A stretch of 64,000 nt of DNA, taken from the NCBI GenBank assembly GCA_030035585.1, contig CM057475.1, forward strand, positions 81,269,834 through 81,333,833, given 5' to 3'. This document shows positions 43,526 to 53,569 of the stretch, piece after piece. The first letter of the stretch is position 1; every line of letters starts with the position of its first letter. The notes beneath the pieces are model-generated. The model saw nothing but the letters and a program-made list of their open reading frames with translations, was not told the origin of the DNA and ran no database searches. The translations under genes were made by a program, and so were the position numbers. Source of the DNA: Dugong dugon (Eukaryota; Chordata; Mammalia; Sirenia; Dugongidae).

Positions 43526-44498
43526 TATTTCTTGTAATTTTGGTTTGGTGTTGCAAATTCCCTAAACTTCTGTTTTTCCGGAAATGCCCTAATTTCACCA
43601 TCATGTTTGAGAGACAGTTGTGCTGGATATATAATTCTTGGCTGGCAATTTTTTTCCTTCAAGGCTTTGTATATGCATCATCCCATTGCCTTCTTGCCTG
43701 CATGGTTTTTGCTGAGTAGTCCAAGCTTATTCTTATTGACTCTCCTTTGTAGATGACTTTTCATTTATCCCTAGCCACTCTTAAAATTCTCTCTTTATCT
43801 TTGGTTTTGGCAAGTTTGATTATAATATGTCTTGATGTCTTTTTTTTTTTGAGATCTACCTTATGTGGGGTTCAATAAGCATCTTGAATAGATATCTTCT
43901 CAACTTTCACGATATCAGGGAAGTTTTCTGCCAACAAATCTTCAACAATTCTGTCTGTATTTTCTGTTATCTGCCCCTGTTCTGGTACTCCAATCACTTG
44001 TAGGTTATTCCTCTTGACAGAATCCCACATAATCCTTAGTGTTTCTTCATTTTTTCAATAATCCTTTTGTCTGATTTTTCCTCAAATAAGTTGGTGTCAA
44101 GTGCTTTATCTTCAGTCTCACTAATTCTGACTTCCATTGCCTCAATTTTGCTCCTATGACTTTCTATTGAGTTGTCTAATTCTGAAATTTTATTGTTAAT
44201 CTTCTGGATTTCTGCTTGCTGTCTCTGTATGGATTCTTGCAGCCTGTTAAATTTGCCATTATGCTCTTATTTAATCTTTTTAAATTTCCCCTATTGTATG
44301 TTCTGTGTTTTGCTTAATTTCCTTCTTAATCTCTTGAAGAGTTCTGTATATTAATCTGTTGCATTCTGCCTCCTGTAAGTCCAAGAAATTTTCCTTTTCT
44401 GGAATATTTCTATATTCTTTATTTCGGGGGCTTGCTGAAGACATCATGGACTGCCTCTTTATGTGATTTGTTATTGACTGTTGTCTCTGAGCCATCAT
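43526..44498 (-). pseudogene. L1 ORF1, broken
   Basis: Starts MMAQRQQSITNHIKRQSMMS. The central part holds a coiled-coil-like stretch (EIQKINNKISELDNSIESH) and an RNA-binding segment (VIGVPEQGQ, VEDLLAENFPD). The end resembles KQKFREFATP..LQEILKG. Several in-frame stops and frameshifts break it (for example near 44275, 44050 and 43880). Nucleic-acid chaperone function is known of the family, but this copy is dead. Confidence 0.88.
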
Positions 44499-45954
44499 AA
44501 GTTATTATATGTATTTATTTTGTTTGCTTACTGTGTCCTAGCTTCTTGTTTTGTTTTGATATGCCCAATAGGCTGCTCATATGAGCTAATTGGATTCTTG
44601 GCACCTTTGACGCTCTAATGTCCTGTCACCAGGTGGTTAGATCTGTTACTAGGTATATGAGCTCAGTAGTCCACCCGCTCCTCCTGTATGGGTTCAGCTC
44701 AGGTGCCCAGGTAGATAGCCACCAAGTGTGTGGTCTAGGCTCTCACCTACAGTCCTAGACAGGCATGGGTGATTGGTGTAGGCACAGGCATCTGGCTGCA
44801 GTAGGGGGACACACTCTGAGCAAGGCAGGGGGCTGACGGCCGCCCCCGAGTGTCCAGGAGGAAGGCGTGTCCCTGTTCTCTAGAGCACATGGGTGGGTGG
44901 GTTTTTCAGCCAGACTATGAGCACCCAGTGCTGTTGGCTGTAAGGACTGGGGGGGCACCTCTTATTCTTGGGCTCATATCGCAGGTGGCTAAGTGGTGTG
45001 TGTAGAGCCGCTAGTCCTCAGGCCCCTAATGTGGGTAGGTGAATACCCTGCTTAATGGGCAGAGCTGCATCAAATGTCACAAACCTGCCACTTCACAGCT
45101 GAAACAGTTGAAGTTAGAATTCCAGTATATACCCTGTTGTACTGCGGTAATGAGGGCCTATGCTGTTGAAATGAGCCCACACAAGTCTATGCAGGGGGAA
45201 AGGCACTCAAAGTTCGTGGATCCCTTATGCCTGTCCCTAGGCAAAGGACCTGTGCCTACCGTGAGTTCCTGGCTTAGGGGAGCTGGCAGTTTATTTTTTC
45301 CCATTTGTTAATTTGTTCGCTCTCCAAGGCTGGGAGAATGGCTCAGGGCTTGTGACAGATCCTACTTCTGGCCCAGGGGACTTGGCAATTGCTGAAGCCA
45401 GTCCGGTACCCAGTGCAGAACAGGGAATGGGTAGGTAAATGGGAGAGAGGTTTTTCCCCAAGGGGGTGTTTTTGATCTGCTCTGTAGCCTGGACACGAGT
45501 ACTTATCTTTCATTGATCTAGGGCTGCTTCTCACTGGTTCTGGGTGGCCGAGTAGATTCTCTGGGTCTCTGCTGGTGCAGAAAATGCCTCCCAAGCACCT
45601 CTGTTTGCCTGCCTCACTGCTCACCCCTGAGCTGATCAGGGGTGAAGGGCTCAGGCTCTCACCAGGTCAGGTCTGGCAACTCCTCGCTGTTTCCGAACTG
45701 TCTCTCCCTCCCCCTGCCACTCAGTCCAGTTCCTCAACTTTGCCTTTGATGTTCAGGGATCCTAGATTGTCACATGTAATTGATTCACTTGTTTTTTTGG
45801 GTCTTTGTTGTAAGAAGGTCCACTGGAAGCAGCTGACTAGTCTGCCATCTTGGCCCCGCTTCTGCACGTGTGGTTCTGTGTCGAGACTGGTAAGGGTTCC
45901 TCCTGCCTGCCCAAGCCCCTTGCCAGTCCTCCGTTTATGCCACCCGAGTTCAGT

Positions 45955-46340
45955 TTTTTCCACCACCCGTCTGTGTGTCATACTGTGGTGGCTTGCATGT
46001 TGCTGTTATGCTGCAAGCTTTGCTGCTGGTATTTCAAATACCAGCAGGGTCACCCATGGTGGACAGGCTTCAGCAGAGCTTTTTGACTAAGACAGACTGG
46101 GAAGAAGGACCTGGCAGTCTACTTCTGAAAAATTTGGCCAGTGAAAACGTTTTGAATAGCAGCAGAACACTGCCTGGATACAGTGCCATAAGATGAGCCC
46201 CTCAGGTTGGGGCTGCAACAACAGGCTCAAGGATAAAAACTATTGGGAGGATGACACAGGATGGGGCAGTGTTTCATTCTGTTGCACACAGGGTTGCTAT
46301 GAGTTGGAACTGACCTGATGGCATCTAACAACGCCATCAA
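45955..46340 (+). repeat. RTE-tailed SINE, tRNA head missing
   Basis: CCACCACCCGTCTGTGTGTC at the start, the body 'aagacagactgggaagaag', and an end GACCTGATGGCATCTAACAA plus AAC-rich tail. A counterpart of the copy at 26863, with the same starting point. Confidence 0.8.
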
Positions 46341-46642
46341 CAACAACGAGCTCCGTTTTGGGCAAGGATGAATTTATCTTGTTAAGGCTTCTTGTGACAG
46401 TATTTAAGGAAAAGGCATTTCGAAGCAACTTCCGAATTTTTGAATTTTGAGGCAAGAATAATAGCTTTACAAAATCACTAGACAAAACAGATTCGGGACT
46501 GCAGTTTATTTAATGAAAAGAAACTGGAGAGCATGGCCTTGCTGCTCAGTGGGGATATCTCCTCTTAACGTGTTCCTGCCTGCACACGCCGGTGAGCCCC
46601 AGAACTCAGAGGCCAGAGGTTCCAAGCTGCAATGAATTGACT
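46341..46642. other. Noncoding stretch, nothing recognised
   Basis: No repeat or exon recognised. Confidence 0.4.
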
Positions 46643-46656
46643 ACCATGTGTGTGAG

Positions 46657-46823
46657 TGGAACCCTGATGGTGCAGTGGTTAAGAGCTGAGGCTGCAAACC
46701 AAAATGTTGGTGGTTGGAATCCACCAGCCACTCCTTGAAAACCCCGTGGGGCAGTTCTACTCTGTCCTATAGGGTTGCTATTAGTCGGAATTGACTCAAT
46801 GGCACACAAAACAACATCGACAA
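46657..46823 (+). repeat. AfroSINE-type SINE, type 1, with TSD
   Basis: Starts TGGAACCCTGATGGTGCAGT and ends GACTCAATGGCACACAAAAC. Fourteen-bp TSD, 13 of 14 matching: ACCATGTGTGTGAG (46643-46656) and ACCACGTGTGTGAG (46824-46837); the difference is a CpG-type change. Confidence 0.94.
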
Positions 46824-46837
46824 ACCACGTGTGTGAG

Positions 46838-47354
46838 ATCACTGGGGAGGCTTTCATTGGAATTCCAAAATAGGAATCCCCAGTTTTGCATGTAAGAGGA
46901 TCACTGTGTCAAGTTAAAAAAAATGAATGCCTGTCAATCCCTCACAGTTCCCACAACACTGTTATGCTTCGAATTATTTGTGACCTGAATTAGAATTTTC
47001 CACAGATTCCATCAGTGGTGTGTGATGATGAGATCCAGAGTGCTCCCGAGCTGGTCCAGTTTATGGAGCATTGTCTTTAGAAAACTACTGGACAAAGTGC
47101 ATCACTGCATGGGGTCCCGTGAGGGTGAGGTATTTGGGCATGGAATTGAGGGATCTGGTTTTAGTTACAGCAAGCAAGTGTCTCCTTGATATGTATGTGT
47201 AGCCTCAAGGTGGTGGAGGGGTGGAGGTGAGGGTTGCCGGGTCCTTGCCGTAAGCTTGGCTTCCCAGAAGTTTAAAGAGTCTTGGAATCCGCTCAGCCAT
47301 GCTCGCTTGGAAGTCAAAGTTGGTTCTGTGAGTAAAAGTCAGTCCTTGTGTTCT
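46838..47354. other. Noncoding stretch, nothing recognised
   Basis: No named repeat or exon. Confidence 0.4.
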
Positions 47355-47955
47355 GGATTGAATTGTGTCCCCAGAAAGATAAGTGAAGTCCCGACCCTGG
47401 TACCTATGAATGTGACCTTGTTTGGGTAACATCTCTGAAGATGTTATCAGTTAACAAGAGGTTATACTGGAGTAGGGTGGAGCCCTGGTGGTGTAGTGGT
47501 TAAGAGCTCGGCTGCTAATCAAAAAGTTGGCAGTTGCAATCCACCAGACACTCCTTGGAAACCCTGTGGGGAAGTTCTACTCTGTCCTATAGGGTTGCTA
47601 TGAGTTGGAATTGACTCAATGGCAACGAGTTTTTTTTGCGGGGGGTAGGTCCCAGTCCAATACCACTGATGTCCTTATAAAAGGAGAAGAGACACAGAGA
47701 GACACGGAGGGAAAACAGCTCTGGGAAGATGGAGGCAGAGATTGGAGAGATGCAGCTATAAGCCCAGGAGTACCTGGGACCACCAGAAACTGGAAGAGGC
47801 AAGGCTGTTCCCTTCGAGCCTTCGGAGAGAGCATGGCCCTGTCAAAACCTTGGATGCAGACTTCTGGCCGCCAGACTGTGAGGGAATGCATAGCTATTGG
47901 TTTAAGCCACTCACTTGGGGTACTTACTATAGCAGCCCTAGGAAGCCAAGATGCC
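47355..47955 (+). repeat. MLT1-like MaLR LTR split by a SINE
   Basis: 'tggattgaattgtgtcccc' at the 5' end, 'gtgaccttgtttgggtaac', 'gatgtccttataaaaggag', a TATAAAAG box, 'cagacttctggccgccagac' and a 3' end 'ggtttaagccactcac' to 'tatagcagccctaggaag'. A SINE lies at 47483-47632. Confidence 0.87.
47483..47632 (+). repeat. AfroSINE-type SINE, type 1
   Basis: Starts GGAGCCCTGGTGGTGTAGTG, B-box area GGCAGTTGCAATCCACC (A box intact, B box mutated), and ends GACTCAATGGCAACGAGTTT plus T-run. Nested in the MLT1-like LTR. Confidence 0.93.
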
Positions 47956-48536
47956 TCATAACCTGGCAGTTGAGGGTGTTACCTTTGGCCTTGTAACCAA
48001 CCGCTCACTTCAGTATTGACTTCACTTTCTCACATCTTGGCTGTTAACTTTCACTGATGCTGTTGTGTAATTGCCTGTGGTTTGGTAATTAATTGTTAGT
48101 TCTGGTTGCATAAGTTCCGTCCTCATGCGCAGAGGCCCCGTGTTTGGAAGGACTCTGAACTGGATTTCCATCTGCTCAGCACCTTCACTATTAATTGTGA
48201 GAGCCGGAGTGAGGCCATTTTGGAAATGAAAGCACATTACCCTGACTTCTAAGCAGCCCAGATCCCATTAAACTTCTCTCTTAGCTGCCTTGCAGATACA
48301 TACAGATAACAGCTCCCAGTCTGTCTGCAGATTTACGCAGTGATAAGATCGGCCCCTGGCAACTGCTTCTGTTCTCCCGACAAGGTAGACGAGGGGCGTC
48401 TACTTCTTGAATTTGCTGTGCTCAGTTTAACCTGGCACTTCTCCCCTTTGAAGAGGAAAAGAGAAGTAAGCCCCACAGGCCCAGCATTGCTAACAATTAG
48501 GGGTGTGGGTTTTGTGGATGGAGTGCACCTCAGCAT
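47956..48536. other. Noncoding stretch, nothing recognised
   Basis: No named repeat or exon. 'ggtttggtaattaattgtta' near 48080 adds AT-rich homeodomain-like text. Confidence 0.4.
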
Positions 48537-48752
48537 TTGGTCTGTTTGGGTGATGCAAATAGTTTGCGCTTGGTTGCTAACGGAAAGGCTGGAGGTTAGA
48601 ACCCACCTGGTGGAGCTGCACAAGAAAAGCCTGGCAACCTGCCTCTGTAAAGCTCACAGCCAAGAAAACCTTGTGGGCCAGTTTTACTCTTTAATACATG
48701 GGGTTGCCATGAGTCAGAATAGACTCGACGGCAGTGGGTTTGTTTGTTTTGA
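48537..48752 (+). repeat. AfroSINE-type SINE, diverged
   Basis: 'gttgctaacggaaaggctgg', 'tagaacccacctggtgg', 'agaaaagcctggcaacctgc' and end GACTCGACGGCAGTGGGTTT. It is a mosaic of type-1 and type-2 features. Confidence 0.83.
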
Positions 48753-48868
48753 GATTCTCCATCCTGTATGCAGAGGCTTTCCACCCTTCTCTGGATTCAG
48801 TGTCCACACCCGGCTCACGGCTGCCACGTCTCCGTTTACCTGCCTGACACGACGTCCTGGGAAGACAA

Positions 48869-49526
48869 CGTCTTAGCCCCCTCGTGCTGCTGTGACACAA
48901 ATACCACAGGTGGGTGACTTTAAAGAGCAGGAACGGAGGCTCAAAGTCCAAATCAGGGTCTCGGCTGTGCTGACTCTGCCTCGTCAGTGGCCTTGGTGCT
49001 CCTTGTCGCCTTCGCTGACAGCCCGTCCTCACACAGTGTCTGTCTTCTTTGGTGTGCTGTTGTTGTTGTTCGGTGCCATTGAGTCGGTTCCAACCCACAG
49101 AATGAAACCCTGCCCGGTCCTGGGCCATCCTCACAGTCTTGGTTATGTTTGAGCCCATTGTTGCAGCCACTGTGTCAGTCCATCTTGTTGAGGGTCTTCC
49201 TCTTTTTCGCTGACCCTCTACTTTACCAAGCATGACGTCCTTCTCCAGGGACGGATCCCTCCTGATAACACGTCCAAAGTCTGTGAGACGAAGTCTCCCC
49301 ATTCTTGCTTCTAAGCAGCATTCTGGTTGTACTTAGATGTGTGTGTCTGTGTTTACTCCGGTCTTTTTATAGCTCAAAAGGGATTAGGTTTAAGATCCAC
49401 CCTACACTGGTATGGCCACAGTAACATAACAGAAGAAAACCCCTGTTTCCAAGCAGGATTATAGCCACAGGTACAGGAGTTAGGATTTCAGCACATATTT
49501 TGGGGGACACAATTCAATCCATAAAA
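48869..49526 (-). repeat. Solo LTR of the 22237/27260 family, split by RTE
   Basis: Left part 'gtcttagccccctcgtgctg', 'caaataccacaggtgggtg'; right part 'tctttttatagctcaaaagg', 'attttgggggacacaattc'. Flanks GACAA (48864-48868) and GACAG (49527-49531) fit a decayed 5-bp TSD. An RTE fragment interrupts it. Confidence 0.82.
49055..49335 (-). repeat. RTE/BovB-type LINE 3' fragment inside the LTR
   Basis: Minus strand encodes LRLTDFGRVIRRDPSLEKD, then GKVEGQRKRGRPSTRW, the RTE reverse-transcriptase C terminus, then a 3' end and AAC repeats (plus TTGTTGTTGTT). A 203-codon minus frame runs through it into unrelated LTR sequence. Confidence 0.88.
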
Positions 49527-49594
49527 GACAGGAATCTTGTTTTAGCTTTAAATCCTTGGTACCAAGCATAGTACCTGTGGTCAATAAAATCAGA

Positions 49595-49743
49595 CACATT
49601 GCCATCGAGTCGATTCTGGCTCATAGTGACCTATAGGACAGAGTAGAACTGCCCCATGAGGTTTCCAAGGAGCAGCTGGTGGATTCGAACTGCCAAACTT
49701 TTGGTTAGCAGCTGAGCTCTTAATCACTGTGCGACGAGGGCTC
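49595..49743 (-). repeat. AfroSINE-type SINE, type 1
   Basis: Minus strand from GGAGCCCTCGTCGCACAGTG to CGACTCGATGGCAATGTGTC. Complete or nearly so, at the 5' edge of an MLT1-like LTR. Confidence 0.92.
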
Positions 49744-49744
49744 C

Positions 49745-50166
49745 GGTTGACAGAATAATAGGCCCAAAATGTCCATGTCCTAATCACCAGAACCTGTGAC
49801 TATGTTACCTTACATGGTAAAAGGACTTGTGTTTATGATTAGGGCCCCCTGTAATCACAGGGTCTTTATGAAAGGGAAGCAGGAGGCTCAAAGGTAGAAA
49901 AAGGAGACTTGAGACCCGAACGAGAGGTTGGAGTGATGTGCCTTGAAGATGGAGGAAGGGGTGATGAGCCCAGGAATGCTGGCAGCCTCTGGAAGCTGGA
50001 AAAGGCAAGGAAATAGATTCTCCTCTGAAGGTTTCAAAAGGAATGCAACTCTGCCAGCACCTTAATTCTAGACCTCTTACCTCCATATCTGTAAGAGAAT
50101 AAAGCTGTTGTGTCTTAGGGTGCTAAGTTTGTGGTGGTTTGTAGCAGCAAGAGCAAACTAAGACAG
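49745..50166 (+). repeat. MLT1-like MaLR LTR
   Basis: 'aatgtccatgtcctaatcac', 'aacctgtgactatgttacc', 'agacttgagacccgaacgag', AATAAA in 'gagaataaagctgttg', and end 'tttgtagcagcaagagcaaa' plus 'ctaagacagc'. Confidence 0.82.
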
Positions 50167-50212
50167 CACCCTACCCTTAGCAGGTGCTCAGTAAGCGTTT
50201 GCTGGATGAAAG
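50167..50212 (+). repeat. L2/MIR-type 3' end
   Basis: 'agcaggtgctcagtaagcg' and 'tttgctggatgaaaga' match the L2/MIR 3' end (AGTAGGTGCTCAATAAAT). The LTR at 49745 ends right at its start. Confidence 0.55.
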
Positions 50213-50819
50213 AGGTTGTTGCAGAAGGCAAAGCCCCAGAAAGGCGGTTTTCAGGTAGAATCAGTTTCAGAATGGAGCTGACAAACTCTCCCAAGTCCCC
50301 CCTTCTGAGACTCCGCTGACTAACAGACCACTGCCTGCCTCTTGAGTCCTGAGCCGAGTATTCACGTTCACAGAGGCACTTTGGTTTGGAGCAGGCTTTG
50401 ACTAACAGTTGGGGCCCTGTGTAAACCATCTATTAAACGGAAACCGAAGGGTTCCTTTCCTGGAGTTTTCACAACGAGTTTTAAAGTGAAAATTGTGGGT
50501 ATGTTGCTGTATCATCTTTTTTTCAAAGATGCAGGAAAAAGGTGAGAAAAAAGAGAAGCAAAGCAGTCTTTCTCAGTTTTGAAGGCATCATTTTTCCGAG
50601 CACCAAAATTCCCCATGGAAGACGCATCTCATACCTTTGGCTTAAAAGGCTACTTTGTAGTTCTGTGTTTCTTTCTTCAGTCTTTTGTATTTTATATCTC
50701 AGCATGTCCTTTATTTACGTGCGGTATGTTGTCTTCATTTCAATTAACTAGATCACAAACATATCTTCAGGAAGGTTTCAGAGAAGGAGTGACGGCGGGA
50801 AGAGAGGGAGATTTAGTGT
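50213..50819. other. Noncoding stretch, nothing recognised
   Basis: No exon or named repeat. Hydrophobic frames at 50542-50821 come from T-rich sequence. Confidence 0.4.
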
Positions 50820-50940
50820 GAGTCCTGCTGGGATTGAACTTAGAGAGGTCCGTGACCTTGGGTGAGTCAGTTCCCTGTGTGGACTCAGTTTCCTCTTTTG
50901 TAAATGAGGGGTCAGATCAGATAATCCCTAGGGACGCTTA
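50820..50940 (+). repeat. MIR SINE
   Basis: 'ctgctgggattgaacttag', 'gaccttgggtgagtcagttc' and 'tcagtttcctcttttgtaaa' then 'tgaggggtcagatcagataa' match the MIR core in order. Confidence 0.75.
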
Positions 50941-51262
50941 GAAGAAATACAAGCAGAATACTCCTTAGAAGTGCAGATGGCGGGACTCTGGTTTCCTTAC
51001 TTTGGACACGTCATCAGGAAAGACCAATCGCTAGACAAGGACATCATGCTTGATAAAGTAGAGGGTCAGGGAGAATGAAGGAAACCCTTAACGAGATGGA
51101 TTGACACAACAGTCGTAACAATGGACAGAAATATACCAACGACTGTGAAGATGGCCCAGGACCAGGGCACACTGCATTCTGTTATACAGGAGGTTGCCAT
51201 GAGTTGGAGCCGACCCGACGGCATATCTCACAGCAGTGATGATAACAACACCAAGAACAACA
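50941..51262 (+). repeat. RTE/BovB-type LINE 3' fragment
   Basis: 'gaatactccttagaagtgc', 'actttggacacgtcatcagg', 'gacaaggacatcatgcttg' then 'gagccgacccgacggc' are RTE 3'-end blocks. Frame is broken. It interrupts or abuts the MIR. Confidence 0.85.
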
Positions 51263-51419
51263 GGAACAGGGGCACTTCACTGTGAAACTGGTACTTCCCA
51301 TTCCATTTCTAGAGCTGATTTAATGAGACGTGCATCAGTTTCCTAGAGTGAGAAATTTCCACCAAAAAGTCGTTGGAGGGATGCTGACCTTCCATTTTTT
51401 TTCTTTTGAGGAAAAAAAT
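51263..51419. other. Noncoding, nothing recognised
   Basis: Short AAC-rich lead-out of the RTE tail, then unique sequence. Confidence 0.4.
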
Positions 51420-52140
51420 AATCAGAACAAATAAGCTGCTAAACATGTTAATAAGCTATCCAAAGACCAACATTGATCCTTCTGATGGAAACCTTTTAAA
51501 CTGCATGATTGTGCTGTGTTTTTCTCATTTACCATAATGAAGTAGTTTTGGGGCAACAATGATTAACTACAGACTTGATTGAGGGGAGATGCATTTGTCT
51601 TTAGGTGTCTGCTTTTCTTGGTTTTATATTTATCTTAACTCTGTATATGGAGTGAACCGGTTAGGATTGCTGCAGGACTGACAATGACTGGCCCTTAATT
51701 TCATTTAAAATTAGAAGATGCTGATGAAGCTCATAGTTTTCTTCTAAACGTGTTGATTCTTTCCCTTCTTTTGACCTACACAAAATCTCAGGGTAGTGGT
51801 GCTCTTTATTTATCTTTATGTATTGATCTGTGGTTCAAAACGAAATCTGTAACCCCATAAATACCATATTTTAAAAAAGACTTAGTATATGGCTTCTTTA
51901 AAGATTCACAAGGTTCTGCAACTAGATTTTGTATACAGGAAATATGGATCCTAAGTTTGATGCTTGTAATGAGATCAGACGGACTGATTCATTGGCTTTT
52001 TGGTACTTTATGGAAGTCAATAAATACAGTTCTTTTACTCCTGTGAGAAGTCTGGTGTTCTGGTTCTCCATTGAAACTCAAATGTACATGACAGGGCAAG
52101 ACTTCTTATTGAAATGAGTCATAAAATGCATAATTTAATA
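51420..52140. other. Candidate conserved noncoding block
   Basis: AT-rich, with no repeat recognised over about 700 bp; holds TTAAT and TAATTT-type cores, 'tgttaataagctatccaaag', 'cttaatttcatttaaaatta'. Composition only; conservation not testable here. Confidence 0.25.
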
Positions 52141-52706
52141 GTCTTAAGTGGAAGGCTTTGGAATAACTCACCCTCGCTCATGTCAACAATACGTAACCCC
52201 TCGGTTTGAATTCCCAGTCTAAGAGTATTATTTCCAATTCCACAGGGCAAGGAAGAGTTCAGAGTCCCTTAGCAGTAAGTTGTAAAGGGAAAGATGTAGA
52301 AATAATTGCTTATGGCTTTGAGAAGAAACCTATGAAATCATGCTGATCCCAACAGAATGAATAGATTATGAGAGAAGAATTACGTGCTGTAGCAAACGTG
52401 AAGTGTGAGAGCATCCCCCATGGGGAGGATGAACCAGTGAGCCAGACAGAAAGAGGAGGGGAGACGAAGGGGCTGTCAACATGGGTGGCAATAAAAAGGC
52501 CTTTCTTTGTTCTTGGCCATGAAACTGACACAGAGCTTAATGATGTGCCCTCGGAGCCAGCCAGTCACTCCTTGGTTGCGTGTACCTGCTCTGAAGGGCT
52601 GGGGGGAGGAAGATTGGGTGGCTGGGTTGCAGGTGATTGAGAGTATCACCTAGGACCAGATACACAGTGTGCACTGTGATTCTACATGTACGATTTATAA
52701 TGAGCT
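52141..52706. other. Noncoding stretch, nothing recognised
   Basis: No exon or named repeat. Confidence 0.4.
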
Positions 52707-52720
52707 GTGGTTTGAAGTGG

Positions 52721-52872
52721 AGCTTGGTGGAGCAGGGGTTAAGAGCTCAGCTGCTAACCAAGGTGCTGGCAGTTGGAATCCACCAGCTGCTCCTTGGAAA
52801 CCCTATGGGGGATAGTTCTACTCTGTCCTATAGGATCACTTTGAGTCAGAATCAACCAGACGGCAACGGGTT
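52721..52872 (+). repeat. AfroSINE-type SINE, type 1, first of a tandem pair
   Basis: Starts AGCTTGGTGGAGCAGGGGTT and ends AACCAGACGGCAACGGGTT. TSD-like GTGGTTTGAAGTGG (52707-52720) and ATGGTTTCAAGTGG (52873-52886). Confidence 0.92.
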
Positions 52873-52886
52873 ATGGTTTCAAGTGG

Positions 52887-53098
52887 AGTCCCTGGGTGGT
52901 GCAAATTGTTAAGCACTTGACTTCTAACTGAAAGGTTGGAGGTTCCAGTTCACCCAGAGATGCCTCAGAAGAAAGGCCTGGTGATCTACTTCCGAAAGTC
53001 AGTCATTGAAAGCCCTATGGCACACAATTCTACTCTGACACACATGGGGTCACTGTGAGTCACAGTCAACGCAACAGCAACCGGATTGGGTTTGGTTT
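52887..53098 (+). repeat. AfroSINE-type SINE, type 2, second of the pair
   Basis: Starts AGTCCCTGGGTGGTGCAAAT and ends GCAACAGCAACCGGATTGGG plus TTTGGTTT. A third target copy, ATGGTTTCGAGTAG, lies at 53099-53112. Confidence 0.93.
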
Positions 53099-53153
53099 AT
53101 GGTTTCGAGTAGCATTTTGGCATCAATTCTCGCACTAATTTTCTGGCACCTAC

Positions 53154-53297
53154 AGAGCACTGGTGGTGCAGTGGTTAAGAGCTTGGTTGTCAGTTCAAAT
53201 CCACCAGCTGCTCCTTGGAAACCTCATGGGGCAGTTCTACTCTGTCCTATAGGTCACTATGAGCCAGAATCGACTCGATGGCAAAGAATTTGGCGGG
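53154..53297 (+). repeat. AfroSINE-type SINE, type 1, internal deletion
   Basis: Starts CAGAGCACTGGTGGTGCAGT; about 17 bp between 'gagcttgg' and 'gtcagttcaaatcc' (the CTGCTAACCAAAAGG part) are lost. Ends CGACTCGATGGCAAAGAATT. Confidence 0.9.
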
Positions 53298-53569
53298 TTT
53301 TTTTCTGGAGAGGAATGGAGCAGTGCCTTGGTCCTGCGCTCCATGATCTCCTTTCATTTTTATCAAAAGTTGGATATGCATTGAACAAAAAATGACATTG
53401 CAGATTTTTATAAGCTTTCTTTTAAACATTTTCAGGAACAGCACACAAATAATTCATGTTTTTCATAGAACTGAAGAAAACAGGAATATACAAATATTTT
53501 AAAAATGAGTAAAGCTCACCCATAAACGTAGCACCTAGAGACAAGAAGAATTAACATTCTGATGTATAC
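53298..53569. other. Noncoding, nothing recognised
   Basis: No repeat or exon recognised. Confidence 0.4.

Larger units (their letters stand above)
42432..45864 (-). repeat. L1 element with 5' end but large internal deletion
   Basis: On the minus strand: 5' end GGGGCCAAGATGGCAGACTA (near 45856), a long 5' UTR, ORF1 (about 44498-43526), an inter-ORF gap, the first about 70 codons of ORF2, then an abrupt change at 42828-42840 to the 3' UTR (same family as 31147 and 62056) ending in a T-rich plus-strand tail. Near-identical 13-bp flanks CATGTATGGTTCT (42419-42431) and CACGTGTGGTTCT (45865-45877) look like the TSD (11 of 13). At 3.43 kb it is about half the usual L1 length, lacking most of ORF2. 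Confidence 0.88.

Noticed and set aside
45575-46090. 171-codon plus frame
   Set aside because: Antisense to the L1 5' UTR, then enters a SINE.
48340-48876. 178-codon plus frame
   Set aside because: Crosses a SINE into unique sequence; no resemblance to a protein family.
48691-49302. 203-codon minus frame as a gene
   Set aside because: Its first part is the RTE reverse-transcriptase end and the rest is LTR and SINE sequence read through.
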